Source: Cheilinus undulatus
Lineage: Eukaryota; Chordata; Actinopteri; Labriformes; Labridae
Direction of reading: 5' to 3'
Length of the DNA: 64,000 nucleotides
Assembly (NCBI RefSeq): GCF_018320785.1
Contig: NC_054877.1
Location: 34,990,151 to 35,054,150, forward strand
A program made the position numbers and the translations under genes. This document shows positions 39,101-49,800 of the stretch, piece after piece. The notes beneath the pieces are model-generated. The model was not told the DNA's origin and searched no databases. It worked only from the letters and a program-made list of their open reading frames with translations. Positions within the stretch are counted from its first letter, which is position 1. Every line of letters begins with the position of its first letter.

Positions 39101-41163
39101 CTTTCATATTTGAAAATGCGAATCTGTCATTAAATACATGAAATATGTTGTTTCTAACTGCGCACTGGGGACAAGGACAAAACTGATTTGGTTTTGATGT
39201 AGAAAATGAACGGCCTACATACAAAGAAAAACATTTGTCTACTTTCAAAGATGACTTCAGTTTAAAAGTCATCGTTTTGATGAATGGGAAAAAAAAACTT
39301 CAGTTCTGCCTTCTTTAAGAGTCAGAACAGAACGTCTAACAGTTCAGAGACATTTTATATACTCTGAAAAAACTAGTACTATCAATTAATCGGATTGATT
39401 TCAGCTAGTGATGCACCATATCGGGTTTTTGCTGATATCTGATATTTACAGATTCATTTTAGCCAATACAGATATTGATGTTTAAATATGCTTTTTGAAT
39501 GAGAAATTTTAGTCCTTTTGGACACACTTCAAGGTTCAAGGCTGACCACGGAAACAAACTTCAGTCCTTAAAAAACACAACTGACATAGGTCTGTTGGTT
39601 CAGCCTAAAACTCCACTATTTTATCAGTATAGATGGACAAAATTTACAGTCGATATATGCTGAAAAAGTCAGGCAAAACATGGGATGTAAACATCGGCAG
39701 AAATTTTGATATCTGCTGATACCAGACCGATAATATTGGCATCCCTAATTTCAACTAATCGCAGGAGTGAAAAATGCGATCAACAAATGTACGCTGATTA
39801 ATCACAATGACACCAACACACAAACAGCTAAAGTAGCTTTCTAACTTTGATTTAATGGCACATTTGTGAAAATCCTCTGTGCTCTTAATCTTTATAATTA
39901 TATGAGTAAAATCAAAAATCATATTTGTTAACAACAGCCTAGATTGAATAGTAAAAGGACAATCCGCCCTCTATCTCCACTTCTGTTTCAAAAGATAATA
40001 AAAGGTTTTAATGCCATATAGAAACATGTCATTTCTGATTGTTTTGTCACTATTATCTTTAAATCTAATGTAATCTTTCTAAAATTATCAATGAGATTAA
40101 TTGCAAATCCAATAATTAAGATACATTTTTTAAATTGACAAACAGTTTGAGAAAGACCCCTTGCATTTATTTCCTTGTGTCAGTGGATCCAGGATTATCT
40201 TAACTTCTTCAGAACAACCACACTGCTGCATTTACCTGCCACTTATGGTTGGTACCATTAGAATAAACACTGACATGAATCTAGTAAAACTAGAGATGAT
40301 ATGTGGGCATTGAAATACCACAGCACCATTAAAGGATTCCTAGTTTCCCAATATTAGACAGATTTACTGTGGCTAATTATGTGAAATTCAGATATTGTGC
40401 AGAAGTTCACATGCAATTTCTGATGGTTTCACTCATCCCCTATGAATTACTCTTTAAAGAGATGTCTGGATTTACAGTTCGGGCACACTTCAGCATTACA
40501 AAAATTACAAATGTATGGTTTACAGAATATGGTATCAAGTATGAGGTCATAGCTTCATTTTGACAACCTTATAAGGATCTGAATATCAACCAGCTGCAAT
40601 AGTCTCACGAGTCCGACTCTTCTGCCATATCTAAGACACCTGTAAAAAAAAAATTCAACTACCAACATTTTCACTGTGACCACTTTACTGACTGCCCTTG
40701 TGTTTATGCCTTTTTGTGCTCCTGCTCGACTTCATTGTATGTACACTGATGCTTAACCTGGGGTGTAATTTTTCCCTCCTTTCAACGAATTAATTTAGAT
40801 TATTCATCACAGCTGTGTCAATTAGTCGAACTGCTAGCTCTGCTGTGTGATTATTTAATGTTATCATCAATGATTACCACGGTCTCTTTTGTTAACTCAC
40901 AGCATGCCGCAGGCCTCCTGCAGGGAGCTCACCGCCTCCACCACCTTTCCCATCACCAGGTGCTTCTTGCCGGTGCCGATGAGCTTGTTTGCCTCCTCCA
41001 TATTAGCAAAGCTGGACAAAAAAAAGGAAGCAATCAGCCATTCGACTTTTATCGACAAATCACCAATAAACTAAACACAAAATTTTTTTAAAATTTAAAA
41101 TGCTAACTTAACGTTAGAATTTAAATTTCACAAGACAGAGTTTTTAATAACTTCTCACCTACC
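33105..41163 (-). CDS. nasp: Nuclear autoantigenic sperm protein, histone chaperone
   Basis: Thirteen coding exons join in phase into 505 aa: 41011-40901 (ATG at 41001), 38431-38351, 38148-38042, 37952-37671, 37559-37462, 37377-37298, 37199-37126, 34409-34221, 34127-33955, 33726-33655, 33552-33463, 33371-33241 and 33144-33105. A noncoding first exon ends at 41163. The protein has a first TPR (about 5-60), a Glu/Lys-rich acidic stretch (about 85-225) inside the TPR array, further TPRs (about 226-345, with [19 protein letters not shown] and [20 protein letters not shown]), a coiled coil (about 345-390) and a basic SHLVRKKRKPEE nuclear signal (about 442-455). This is the SHNi-TPR layout of NASP, which binds H3-H4 and linker H1, mainly in the nucleus. 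The length is near somatic NASP, not the long testis form. The last exon has two acceptors 4 bases apart (see findings). Confidence 0.95.
34410..36689. other. NASP intron sequence
   Basis: No bounded repeat, RNA gene or extra exon recognised. Short plus-strand frames of up to 89 codons have no family resemblance. Confidence 0.5.
36690..37032 (+). repeat. Possible LINE/SINE 3' tail
   Basis: The end 'aaagcactgtgtaaac' followed by 'aaaggtgctatatgaa' is a hairpin-like tail of the kind seen at the 3' ends of teleost L2-type LINEs and their SINEs. The upstream body is not recognised and the left end is a guess. It lies in the 2.7-kb NASP intron between 34410 and 37125. Confidence 0.4.
39406..39747. 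mobile_element. hAT-type MITE, 'tagggatgc' family, well bounded
   Basis: The ends TAGTGATGCACCATATCGG and 'ttggcatcccta' are inverted repeats. The flanking octamers atttcagc (39398-39405) and atttcaac (39748-39755) agree at 7 of 8 positions, an 8-bp hAT target duplication. The interior is rich in GATAT words. This is the best reference copy for the other family members in the window. It lies in NASP coding intron 1. Confidence 0.82.
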
Positions 41164-41261
41164 TTCAACTTCAGCGAGATAAAAATAAAAGTCAGGTAAA
41201 ACTTCAGCTTGGTGGTTTACGTCTCTGCTCTTCTCGTCCACCGCTCAGAGTGAGTGCCTGT

Positions 41262-41335
41262 TGTTTCAATTTGGCGCGAAATATTCCTACCCTTTCCGGT
41301 CGATTTCCGGGTTCTCAAAGCAGCGCGGGAAAGTT
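41262..41335 (-). promoter_or_regulatory. NASP promoter with E2F- and ETS-type sites
   Basis: Just upstream of the noncoding first exon, TTTGGCGCGAAAT (about 41270-41282) is a near-palindromic E2F site, and GCGCGGGAAA (41323-41332) is a second E2F-type word. Between them lie two TTTCCGG words (41293-41299 and 41304-41310), which read CCGGAAA on the minus strand, the ETS core. No TATA box is visible. The NASP gene is known to be S-phase regulated; binding here is inferred. Confidence 0.65.
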
Positions 41336-41339
41336 GTTA

Positions 41340-44300
41340 AAGAGACAGAACAGACTGTGCAGCATTGACACCTAAACTACTATTATAACGATTACTATTA
41401 CTAGTACTATTACTTCATTTTAGTTTCGTTTTAGTCACTCTTAGTGTCAGTTTGAGTTTTTAGCAGTATGAGACACCTGTCAGGTGAGAGAACCAAAATG
41501 GCTCCTCACTTTTCATTTAATTGATATAATTTTGATGTTTGTAAACAACTTAAGACCTCAAATTAGCATTGTGTTCAGTCTTCTTCAGTAAAATCGGGTG
41601 ATTTTACTCTCCACGTTTGGGTGTTCATAGTCTGCTGCTGTCAAAGACTAAAACTATGGAGAATTCATCTCTAATTTTATTTGAGTTAATTTTATAAGCA
41701 CATAATTCAGTTTAAGTTAGTGTCCTTTTTAGTAAAGCTAGTTTTTATTAAGTCTCTCAACTAAAATGATTCAATATTTTATTTTTAGTTATGTAGTTAG
41801 TTTTTTTTTTTTTAACTATAATAACTTTGGCACATATCAGTATCTATGCATATGTGCACACTATGCCATAATTTCTTCATTTTATAGTTTATTTTACTCC
41901 ATGGGCAATAACTTTTTTTGAAGGGTTGCAATATTTCTCTTTTTATTTTGGGCTTTTGTGATTATGACAACGTGCAGTGATCATTATCATGCACTGTGAT
42001 ATTCCACAACACTATCACCATCTCCAATATGACTTTCTCTTTCATATAATAGCACCATCATAAAATAACAGTGCACACTATAAGCTTGGAAGTGTTTTTT
42101 TCGTCCTGGAGTTTGCATAAAGCCTGGGTCGGTGTCTGAGTGCTATCACTGTTATAGCTGACTTTTTATTCTGTTACTGCACCTATTATACATCTAGTTA
42201 CTCATTATATAGGCACTGTGTCTTTGAATTTAACCTTTATCCACTTCACACCTTTTTTTTTGTATTTCTCTTTTATTTGATGCTCTTTTGTGATAATCTA
42301 CAACCTGCCGATAGAATTTATGTTTGTATTAATGAAGTTTCATTCAATCTAATTTTAGTGCTTTCATCAGTACAGTTCTTTGGAGGATAACAATGATGAT
42401 GAGGGCGATGTTGGTGGTATACTATGTGTGTATTCTCATTATTCTGCATGAACATATAAACAAAGGGCAGCTGTCATGTCCTGCTGTGACGGTCACGCAT
42501 GGCAGATCTCCTCCGAGCCCCTCCTGCTGATTCCTCTGTGTCCTGCCTCATGGAGACAAGTCTGGACCTGTCCTCCAATCAGTCTCACACTGAAATAATC
42601 CCACTTAACCCCTCACAATGTCATCATTAAAATCACAGCTCCAACAGCCAGGCAATTGCTTTAAAGTCAGAAACAAACAGCAGTTTATCCTCTAACAATT
42701 TATCCATCAGAAGCAATTTATTTGAGAGGAGATGCAATATATGGGGATTTATTTTAAGTGCCAATTTTACAGACGATTGAAGGCCTTACTGATATCTTGT
42801 CGTTCCTTCTTGTTCTTAACTTGTAACAAAGATAAGATACCTTGTTGGGTTTTTAAAATATCGGTTAGTGCAGTTCACTTATTTGCTTTGTACTGATGAG
42901 AGCAAAAATATTTTGTTACTATTCTGTTACCATTAAAAACTGATGCTATCAGCTTTAGCTTTCTTTGTTAGCTTATATTCACATTTGAATGAATGCACAA
43001 AATAAGAAATTAGGAAGGGGAGAAATATTTCTTCACAGCACAGTATTTCTGGGAAAGGGGGGTAAAATGAAGTGCAAACATGCACGTTCCATCAGTCTGT
43101 AATGATATGTTAAACATGTTTAACATGTTTCTTTATTCTCTCATGTTTTATTTGTTATAAGGTCCAAACTGCAAACATTTTGTTGAATAAACTGATATTA
43201 AATTTGTCAGAAATTTGTGTTGTTATTTTCATTAGGGTGGTGGTGGGTCCTGAGGATAGACCAGATAAGCACCAAATACTTCAGATCACTTTACCAGGTC
43301 TTTTGAAAGCTGCTGCTTCCATTTGTGCCATTAATCCACTTAGAAGGACATGTAAATGCATTTTGAGAATCGCTGAATGAAATAAATATTAAGCTACGTG
43401 TAAGCTCAAGAGTAGCGGATTCTGTTTTATTTTTTCTAAACACAGAGACCTGTTTTGTTATTTTGCTGAATGAGAGCAGACTGTTGGACATGAGTGCCCC
43501 TCAGACATGCAGATGCTTTGGAATAAACAGCGAGCAGATTCACTAATTATGTGCATAATGCGAGACAGGATATGAACGTAGGGAGGCGTTTGATCAGGAA
43601 ACCCACTGCTGAGCTTCTAACAGGAGGTTATTGTGTGCACCCCTCTTATCTGGCTCTTGATGCGATCTCCATAGCAACGGTGATGCAAAGACATCGCTCG
43701 GTGACAGCAGAGGATGGGAGGGAGAGGGGTGGGTGTTGGTGGTGGGGGGGCAGACTGAGCTGATAACAACCCTGCTCTGGACAGGTTACATGGGCTCAGA
43801 TGAAGTAATATCCTCAAAAAAAAAAACTGCTTTATTTTCCTGTCAGCGCTGTTATAGAGAATTTCTCTGCTAAAGCAACAATATGGGGATTAAAATGTAC
43901 ATGTTTGGTCAGAAATGAGACTTAGGGTAAAAGGTCGCAATATTCTGATCATCATATCTTTCATTCATTTACAACCAAGTTTGATGTATAACACCTAAAA
44001 AATAGAGATACAGTATTTTCATATCCACTGATGTGTGGCTATATGACCAGATTCTTCACTTCTTCACAACACTTGTTGCTTGTAGTAGTTGCTTGTTGTT
44101 GTAGTGATTTATGGCAGATTGGCTACCCTTAAGCGCAAAACACACGAAAGCTTGTTTGGAGTTGGCAAAAAACAAAAATCACCTGAAGGACTCTCAGACT
44201 GTGAGAAACAAGATTCTGTTGTCTGCTGAAACCAAGATCGAACTGTTTTGCCTCAACTCTAAAAATGATGTCTGGAAGAAACCAGACACAGCTCATCACC

Positions 44301-44526
44301 TGCCCAAACTTGGACAAAACTAAGTGCTTTCTGAATGCACTATGTAACACAGATACTTTACAGTACAGAAAGCAAAATATAACGCTTTAATGAGATAATT
44401 TTTTTTCCACACTCTTTCCCCTCACCATCCACTGTCCTGTCAGTGACAAACAAACAAACAAAAGAACAACGTAAGTATTCATGGATGGATGGATGAATTT
44501 GCCAGATTCTAAATAACAAAAGAGGC
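41340..44526. other. NASP-PRDX1 intergenic region, left part
   Basis: No gene recognised. A decayed piece of the 'ggtggtgggtcctgagg' MITE family lies at about 43230-43270. A more GC-rich island at about 43480-43790 contains an RFX X-box-like word and a G-rich run (43713-43753); it has no coding frame. Confidence 0.45.
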
Positions 44527-44924
44527 TTAAAGGTGCAGTGCGTAAAACTGAATAGCAACATCTAGATGTGGGTTCTAGATTGCATTTCTCTGCTGGAAAC
44601 TGCGGCAACCAGTTGAATTTAATGTGTATCTGTAATGTGACTACAATACAATACAATACAATAACTTTATCATTTTTTTCCTTTTTTTCCTGTATGTTAC
44701 CATGGAAACATGTAAAAATCCAAGATGGCGGCATCCATGGAGGGGACCCTCCCTATGTATGAATTAAAGGTTTATTCTGAGTTGTTTTTTTCAAAATAGC
44801 TATTTTTGAATGTAGATGACTAAACATTTATTTAGATAGGCCGTCTTAGAAATGTTTTGCTTTATTTTACCAAGTTTGTTCAGCTAAATGCTACTAGGCT
44901 AGATATTACACACTGCACCTTTAA
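44527..44924. mobile_element. TTAA-flanked MITE
   Basis: The ends TTAAAGGTGCAGTGCGTAA (44527-44545) and TTACACACTGCACCTTTAA (44906-44924) are 19-bp inverted repeats with one mismatch, and TTAA stands at both edges, as in piggyBac-type target duplication. The element is 398 bases, contains an (ATACA)n tract at about 44642-44660 and has no coding frame. A partial relative end, 'ttacacattgcacctt', occurs at about 55739. Confidence 0.82.
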
Positions 44925-45482
44925 CAAGCAAACAAGAAAACCAGAAAAGGAGGCATACATGGCCAAACCAGTTTGAACCATGTCATGCAAATGGCCTTTG
45001 TTGTCAAACCAGAAAAAGTTAACTGGAAAAAATGGCAGAAAATACATTTTTTTTCTCCTTTCATTTTATAATATTCATGAAAACTATAGTCAGCTTTCTT
45101 AAAAAGAGCCACAATGTGAAGTAACTTTTCATTCATTGCTGCTGTGTGCGAAGACATAAACATGCTCTTCCTCAACTGAGTCATTAAGTAAATAAAGCCT
45201 TGGTGAGGAGGAAATGACAGTGAAAAATGCCTTCACCCACCCACAGAATAAGAACAAGATATCGCAACAATGCACACCCTGTACAGTAAATCCTGATGTA
45301 GATACTACAGAGTTAAATATTAAATGGAAATCTTTGTGTAAACTAGCCTGCTATTGTCATGGCAGTAATACAACAGAGTTCAATGGTATCAACGTATAGG
45401 TGAATGCTTTTTTCATTTTCATCTGAACTGATATAATACTGAATAAAAAACAAGACAAAAATGTTCGATCATGACCAATGTT

Positions 45483-46131
45483 TTTCAACTGGTGGGTCAG
45501 GACCCAGAAGTGGGTCACAGAGCAGTTTTCAGAGCTGTGAATGTGTAACTGGAAAAAAATGTATGGAAGCCACAAAGGGACATGCAGCCATACATTTGAT
45601 TTTATTCAATTTTTTGTAGTAACGGGTGCATTTAGGTTCTGGTGGATCTCCAGAAAGCCCAAAAAAGTCAAATATATGCATAAGGTCTGTCAGCATTAAT
45701 GCATTGATTGTGATGCAATTATGGTCCATAATTAGAGCAATAGTTTTTGAAAATTAAATAGATTGCATGCTTTATTGTCCATTGCATCACACTTTGACCA
45801 AGCCACTGCAACATCTCACTGCAGCCACAGTGATGTAAAATAAGTCCAACATGTTCCTTGAAGTCTCATTTCACTTTAAAAAACTCACACACACCTTGTG
45901 TTATCAAACATGTACCTTTTACTGATCCCATATGTCATTTTCAATCCATTACACACTCATTTTTCTGTGGTAAGATTTAGCAAATTTTCTTTAAAAATAA
46001 AAGCAGGTCTGTAATCAAAATCAAAATGGATACATTTTTTCAAATGATGAGTTAGAGTGAAAAAGTTTTTGGTTGTGATTTCTCATTAGGGAGGTGGTGG
46101 CATGCCTCGAGGCTAGACCAGAGGAGAACCA
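45483..46131. mobile_element. hAT-type MITE, 'ggttctcaactg' family, inverted copy
   Basis: The left end 'gtttttcaactggtgggtca' and the right end 'gaggagaaccacta' are degraded inverted repeats. The right end read on the minus strand gives 'agtggttctcctctgg' and then 'gagaaatcacaacc', which matches the left part of the copy at 31183. About 650 bases with no coding frame; the length suggests a less deleted copy. Confidence 0.62.
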
Positions 46132-46734
46132 CTAATCTAGACCATAAATGAACACCTTTAATATTGTTAACCTAATAGGTAGTTTTTCTAAGGTACTAAA
46201 AATATAGTTTCTTTATGATAACCAAGCAAACTTAAAAAGTACTTTAACTTATAACTAAAATAAAGATGCTATGTTGTATGGATACTGGAGATGCGAGTGC
46301 TACCTTACTTCCCTGGCAGAAAAGTTGATGCCTGTGCGAGCACATGTTGTAGTAGTAAAGTTAAAGTTCTTTTTTTGTCTATTCATGATGACAGTGGACT
46401 AACTCCTGCAGTCATATGACGAAAGCTCATGACTCTGCCCATGCCTTTTAGCTTTGATTTAAAACCAGTGGGGCATTAACACCCCTCTTTAAGCTATAGG
46501 TTCAATAATCCAGAAATTTGTATCCAGTATACAGATGGGCTGATTTATGAAAAGAATTGTGCGTTATAACTCACATTAGAGACAGGAAATATTCTGGTTA
46601 AATATTGCCTTCCCTGCATGGATTACTGTTACTGCCAGACTGTTTCCTTGAGACTTCTTCTTTCCTGTTTCATTCAATGGTTTGATGTGTTTCACAAGAG
46701 CATGAAAATCACCAGGAGAAACAGGAGAAAAACT

Positions 46735-46744
46735 GCAAAGTCAT
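46735..46744 (-). promoter_or_regulatory. Antioxidant response element upstream of PRDX1
   Basis: GCAAAGTCAT reads ATGACTTTGC on the minus strand, an exact fit to the core RTGACNNNGC. The flanks agree partly with the extended consensus. It lies about 80 bases upstream of the TATA box. Mammalian PRDX1 is known to be induced by NRF2 through such elements; function here is inferred. Confidence 0.6.
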
Positions 46745-46824
46745 GCTGTGTGGTGGAGGGTTGAGCTTGAAGGCTAGGAATGAAGCGCACTCTGGAACAT
46801 CTTATCGCGAGAACTGGGCCGCTG

Positions 46825-46830
46825 TATAAA
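46825..46830 (+). promoter_or_regulatory. PRDX1 TATA box
   Basis: TATAAA within 'gctgtataaattccc' stands about 30 bases before the likely start of the noncoding exon that ends at 46910 with GAG|GTATGT. Confidence 0.6.
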
Positions 46831-46855
46831 TTCCCTCACCGAGCCTGTCAGCTCC

Positions 46856-49800
46856 AGCACTCCTCTCCCTCCCGAGTCTTTCAGAAGGTGACAGTGGGAC
46901 CAAAGCTGAGGTATGTTTTATTAATCACATTCGCCTTTATTCTTTATACTTCTCAGCTTTGTAGTTAAGTTTTCAAGTGCTTCTTCGGTTTTTTACGAGC
47001 GTTTGAGTATTTTTAACTGCGCAGCCGCTTTTGAAGCTACAATTCAACAAGTGGTTTTTCATGAAATTACTTTCATGTTCATTCTGGGTAGCCAGCAACG
47101 GTTGTAAAGCGGGCTGAGTTGAGAAAACTATCAATAGTTTAAAAACGTTTCCGCTAACAGGCTAAACTAAAACCTCAAAAAGTAATTCTTGGCTCCACTG
47201 CATACTTTTTAATGAAAACGTTCTCGGATGCATCAATTTAACACTCGTAGCAAATGCCAATATACGGAAACATATGCGAATATAACAATAGAAGAAGTGA
47301 AACTGGCTCAAACGTTTCGTTTTCTAGTTAACCAGTACATGTGAATAAAACTGTCTGAACTGTGGTGTACAGGATGAGATCTAATCCAGAAGTCTGTGGT
47401 GTTCAATTTAAGGCTTAGCAAATATATCTTTTCCTTCTCACTTGGCTTGCTTAATGGTTATATTACACACATAGGGTGTAATAAGTACATGCTTTCATGT
47501 GAATCTGCAGTTATAAGTGGGGCTATTAAAGGCTTTTATGCTAGGAAATTGTGAGAATGCCTACTATAACTTCCTCAAGTCCCACAGTTGAAGTTGTTAA
47601 CAAGTGTTTTATTTTTTAAGTTAAACAATTTCCAACTTATAAATAAAACCAGACCCTCACATTAAAGGAGCACCAACAAGAGTGTTTCTAAGAGATAAAA
47701 CGAGGTCAATCCATGATAAAATTAAAGATTTATAACATCATTTTACCCTGTGGAAACAGGCACTATACAGCTTTATGTTCAAAAGTACATGAGATAAGAA
47801 ATAATCCAGTTTGAAAATGAAAATTTCCTATTTTTGAGGACTTTGTAGCAAAAATTTGTTCAATCTTTACTTTGATGAGCAGATGCATTAAAAACATGGT
47901 TACACTTACAATGACGCCACATAATTAAATATAACACAGTTTGTTTGAAAGGGTCTCACTGCCAAACACCAGACAAGGATCATTCCTTTGCAGCACTATA
48001 AACATGCTCAGTCTATATTTTATATCAAATTTGCCTGTTTTCTCCAAGTAAATCATGACTCATCATTATTTTTTGGTAAAAATATCAAATTCAAAAATAT
48101 CAGTAACATCTTTGAGTGCAATTCTGAAGTTAACTTGTACTTTTGAACAACCTTTTTAGTGCGTGCAATACATTTACGCTGGCCTTTAAATCGTCTTGGT
48201 TTCATAACAGCTCAAAATGTCAGGAAAAAATGGACAAACAGGCAATAGGCACATCAAGATCATCAGCTATAAGCCTTCTGCATTGTAGATGGGCATTTGT
48301 AATATTGCTCTACGGTGCCGTTTTAAAGAGTGAGAAACAGGATAGATCAGGCCCTATTGTGGAATAAAAATGTTCTCTTAAACAGAAATAGTTTAATCAT
48401 GTGTTTTATCTGTTGTGGTAAAAAAAAAAATGAGAATACGGATTATTGATCAATGAGGACCTTTAACGATTAGTTGACTTTAACGATTAGTTGGCTTGTA
48501 AATCCTTAGTTAGGGGTCCCCTTACATGGAAATAGCTTTCATAAAGACTGAATAACAATAAGATTGATATTATAATTAAAAAAGGTCATAATAAGGCATG
48601 ATTTTGGTTTATTTTGGTCATTTTTGCAAAAATATTGTTAAATACATTAACTTTTTCCTTTCCCGTGATCTGTTCAGATTAAAGATGTCTGCAGGAAAAG
48701 CACAGATTGGAAAGCCAGCCCCGGACTTCACAGCTAAAGCGGTGATGCCAGACGGGCAATTCAATGACCTGAAGTTGTCAGACTACAGAGGTAAACCTCA
48801 GGCTGTGTCACATCCTTTCATCAGTGGAGGCTTTGATGGCAGCCTGCAATTCAGGACAACAATATAGTGAATGGATTATTACACTTCTAAAGGCTTGAAT
48901 AATTTAACCTGTTAATACTGCGTTTATGTCCAGTGACAGATGCACTAACAATATTTGTTGTGTTTTCCTTTTACTGCAGGGAAATATGTCGTCTTTTTCT
49001 TCTACCCACTGGACTTCACTTTTGTGTGTCCGACTGAGATCATTGCTTACAGTGACGCTGCCGAGGATTTCAGGAAGATCGGCTGTGAGGTCATCGCTGC
49101 CTCTGTTGACTCACACTTCTCTCACTTTGCATGGTAGCTATGAGGCTTTATATTTGAAGTACACTCAGTGTCTGTTTACTTTCAGTCTTTAACATCACTC
49201 TTTTTCTTTTTACTTGATGTTTTCAAAGGACAAACACGCCACGTAAGCAGGGAGGTCTGGGTGCCATGAAGATTCCCCTGGTGTCTGATACACGACACAC
49301 CATCTCTACAGATTACGGTGTCCTGAAGGAGGATGAGGGCATCGCCTACAGGTGGGGAACCACTGACTGTTTTTGTCTTCAACTGTGTTCAACATTAGAC
49401 TTCAGTATCAGCTGACACCAAATTGGTCAGCAGATGACAATTTGTATCAAATAGAGTAAAATGCAATACTAGTGGGCCCCTGCTCCTCCCTTAAAAATGT
49501 CCAAATGGTGTAGACCAGCATTGTGAAATAAGGAAAGTAAATTCAATTTAACCATAGTAAAAACAATGCTCATATTTTATGGAAATTATGGTGCAAAAAT
49601 GCATTAAAATGCATAGATATTTGTAGAAATTATGCACCATTTGTTGCTTTACTAGCTGTTTAGGTGGGCCCTGTGTATTATTCTTCTGGGGGCCCTAAAT
49701 CCCTAGCTACGCCCCTGATGTGATGTGATAAATAACTTTGTCGTATGGCCTGGATCAGTAAACTTATGGAACCCTCACTTTAAAAAAAGTTCAGCTAAGG

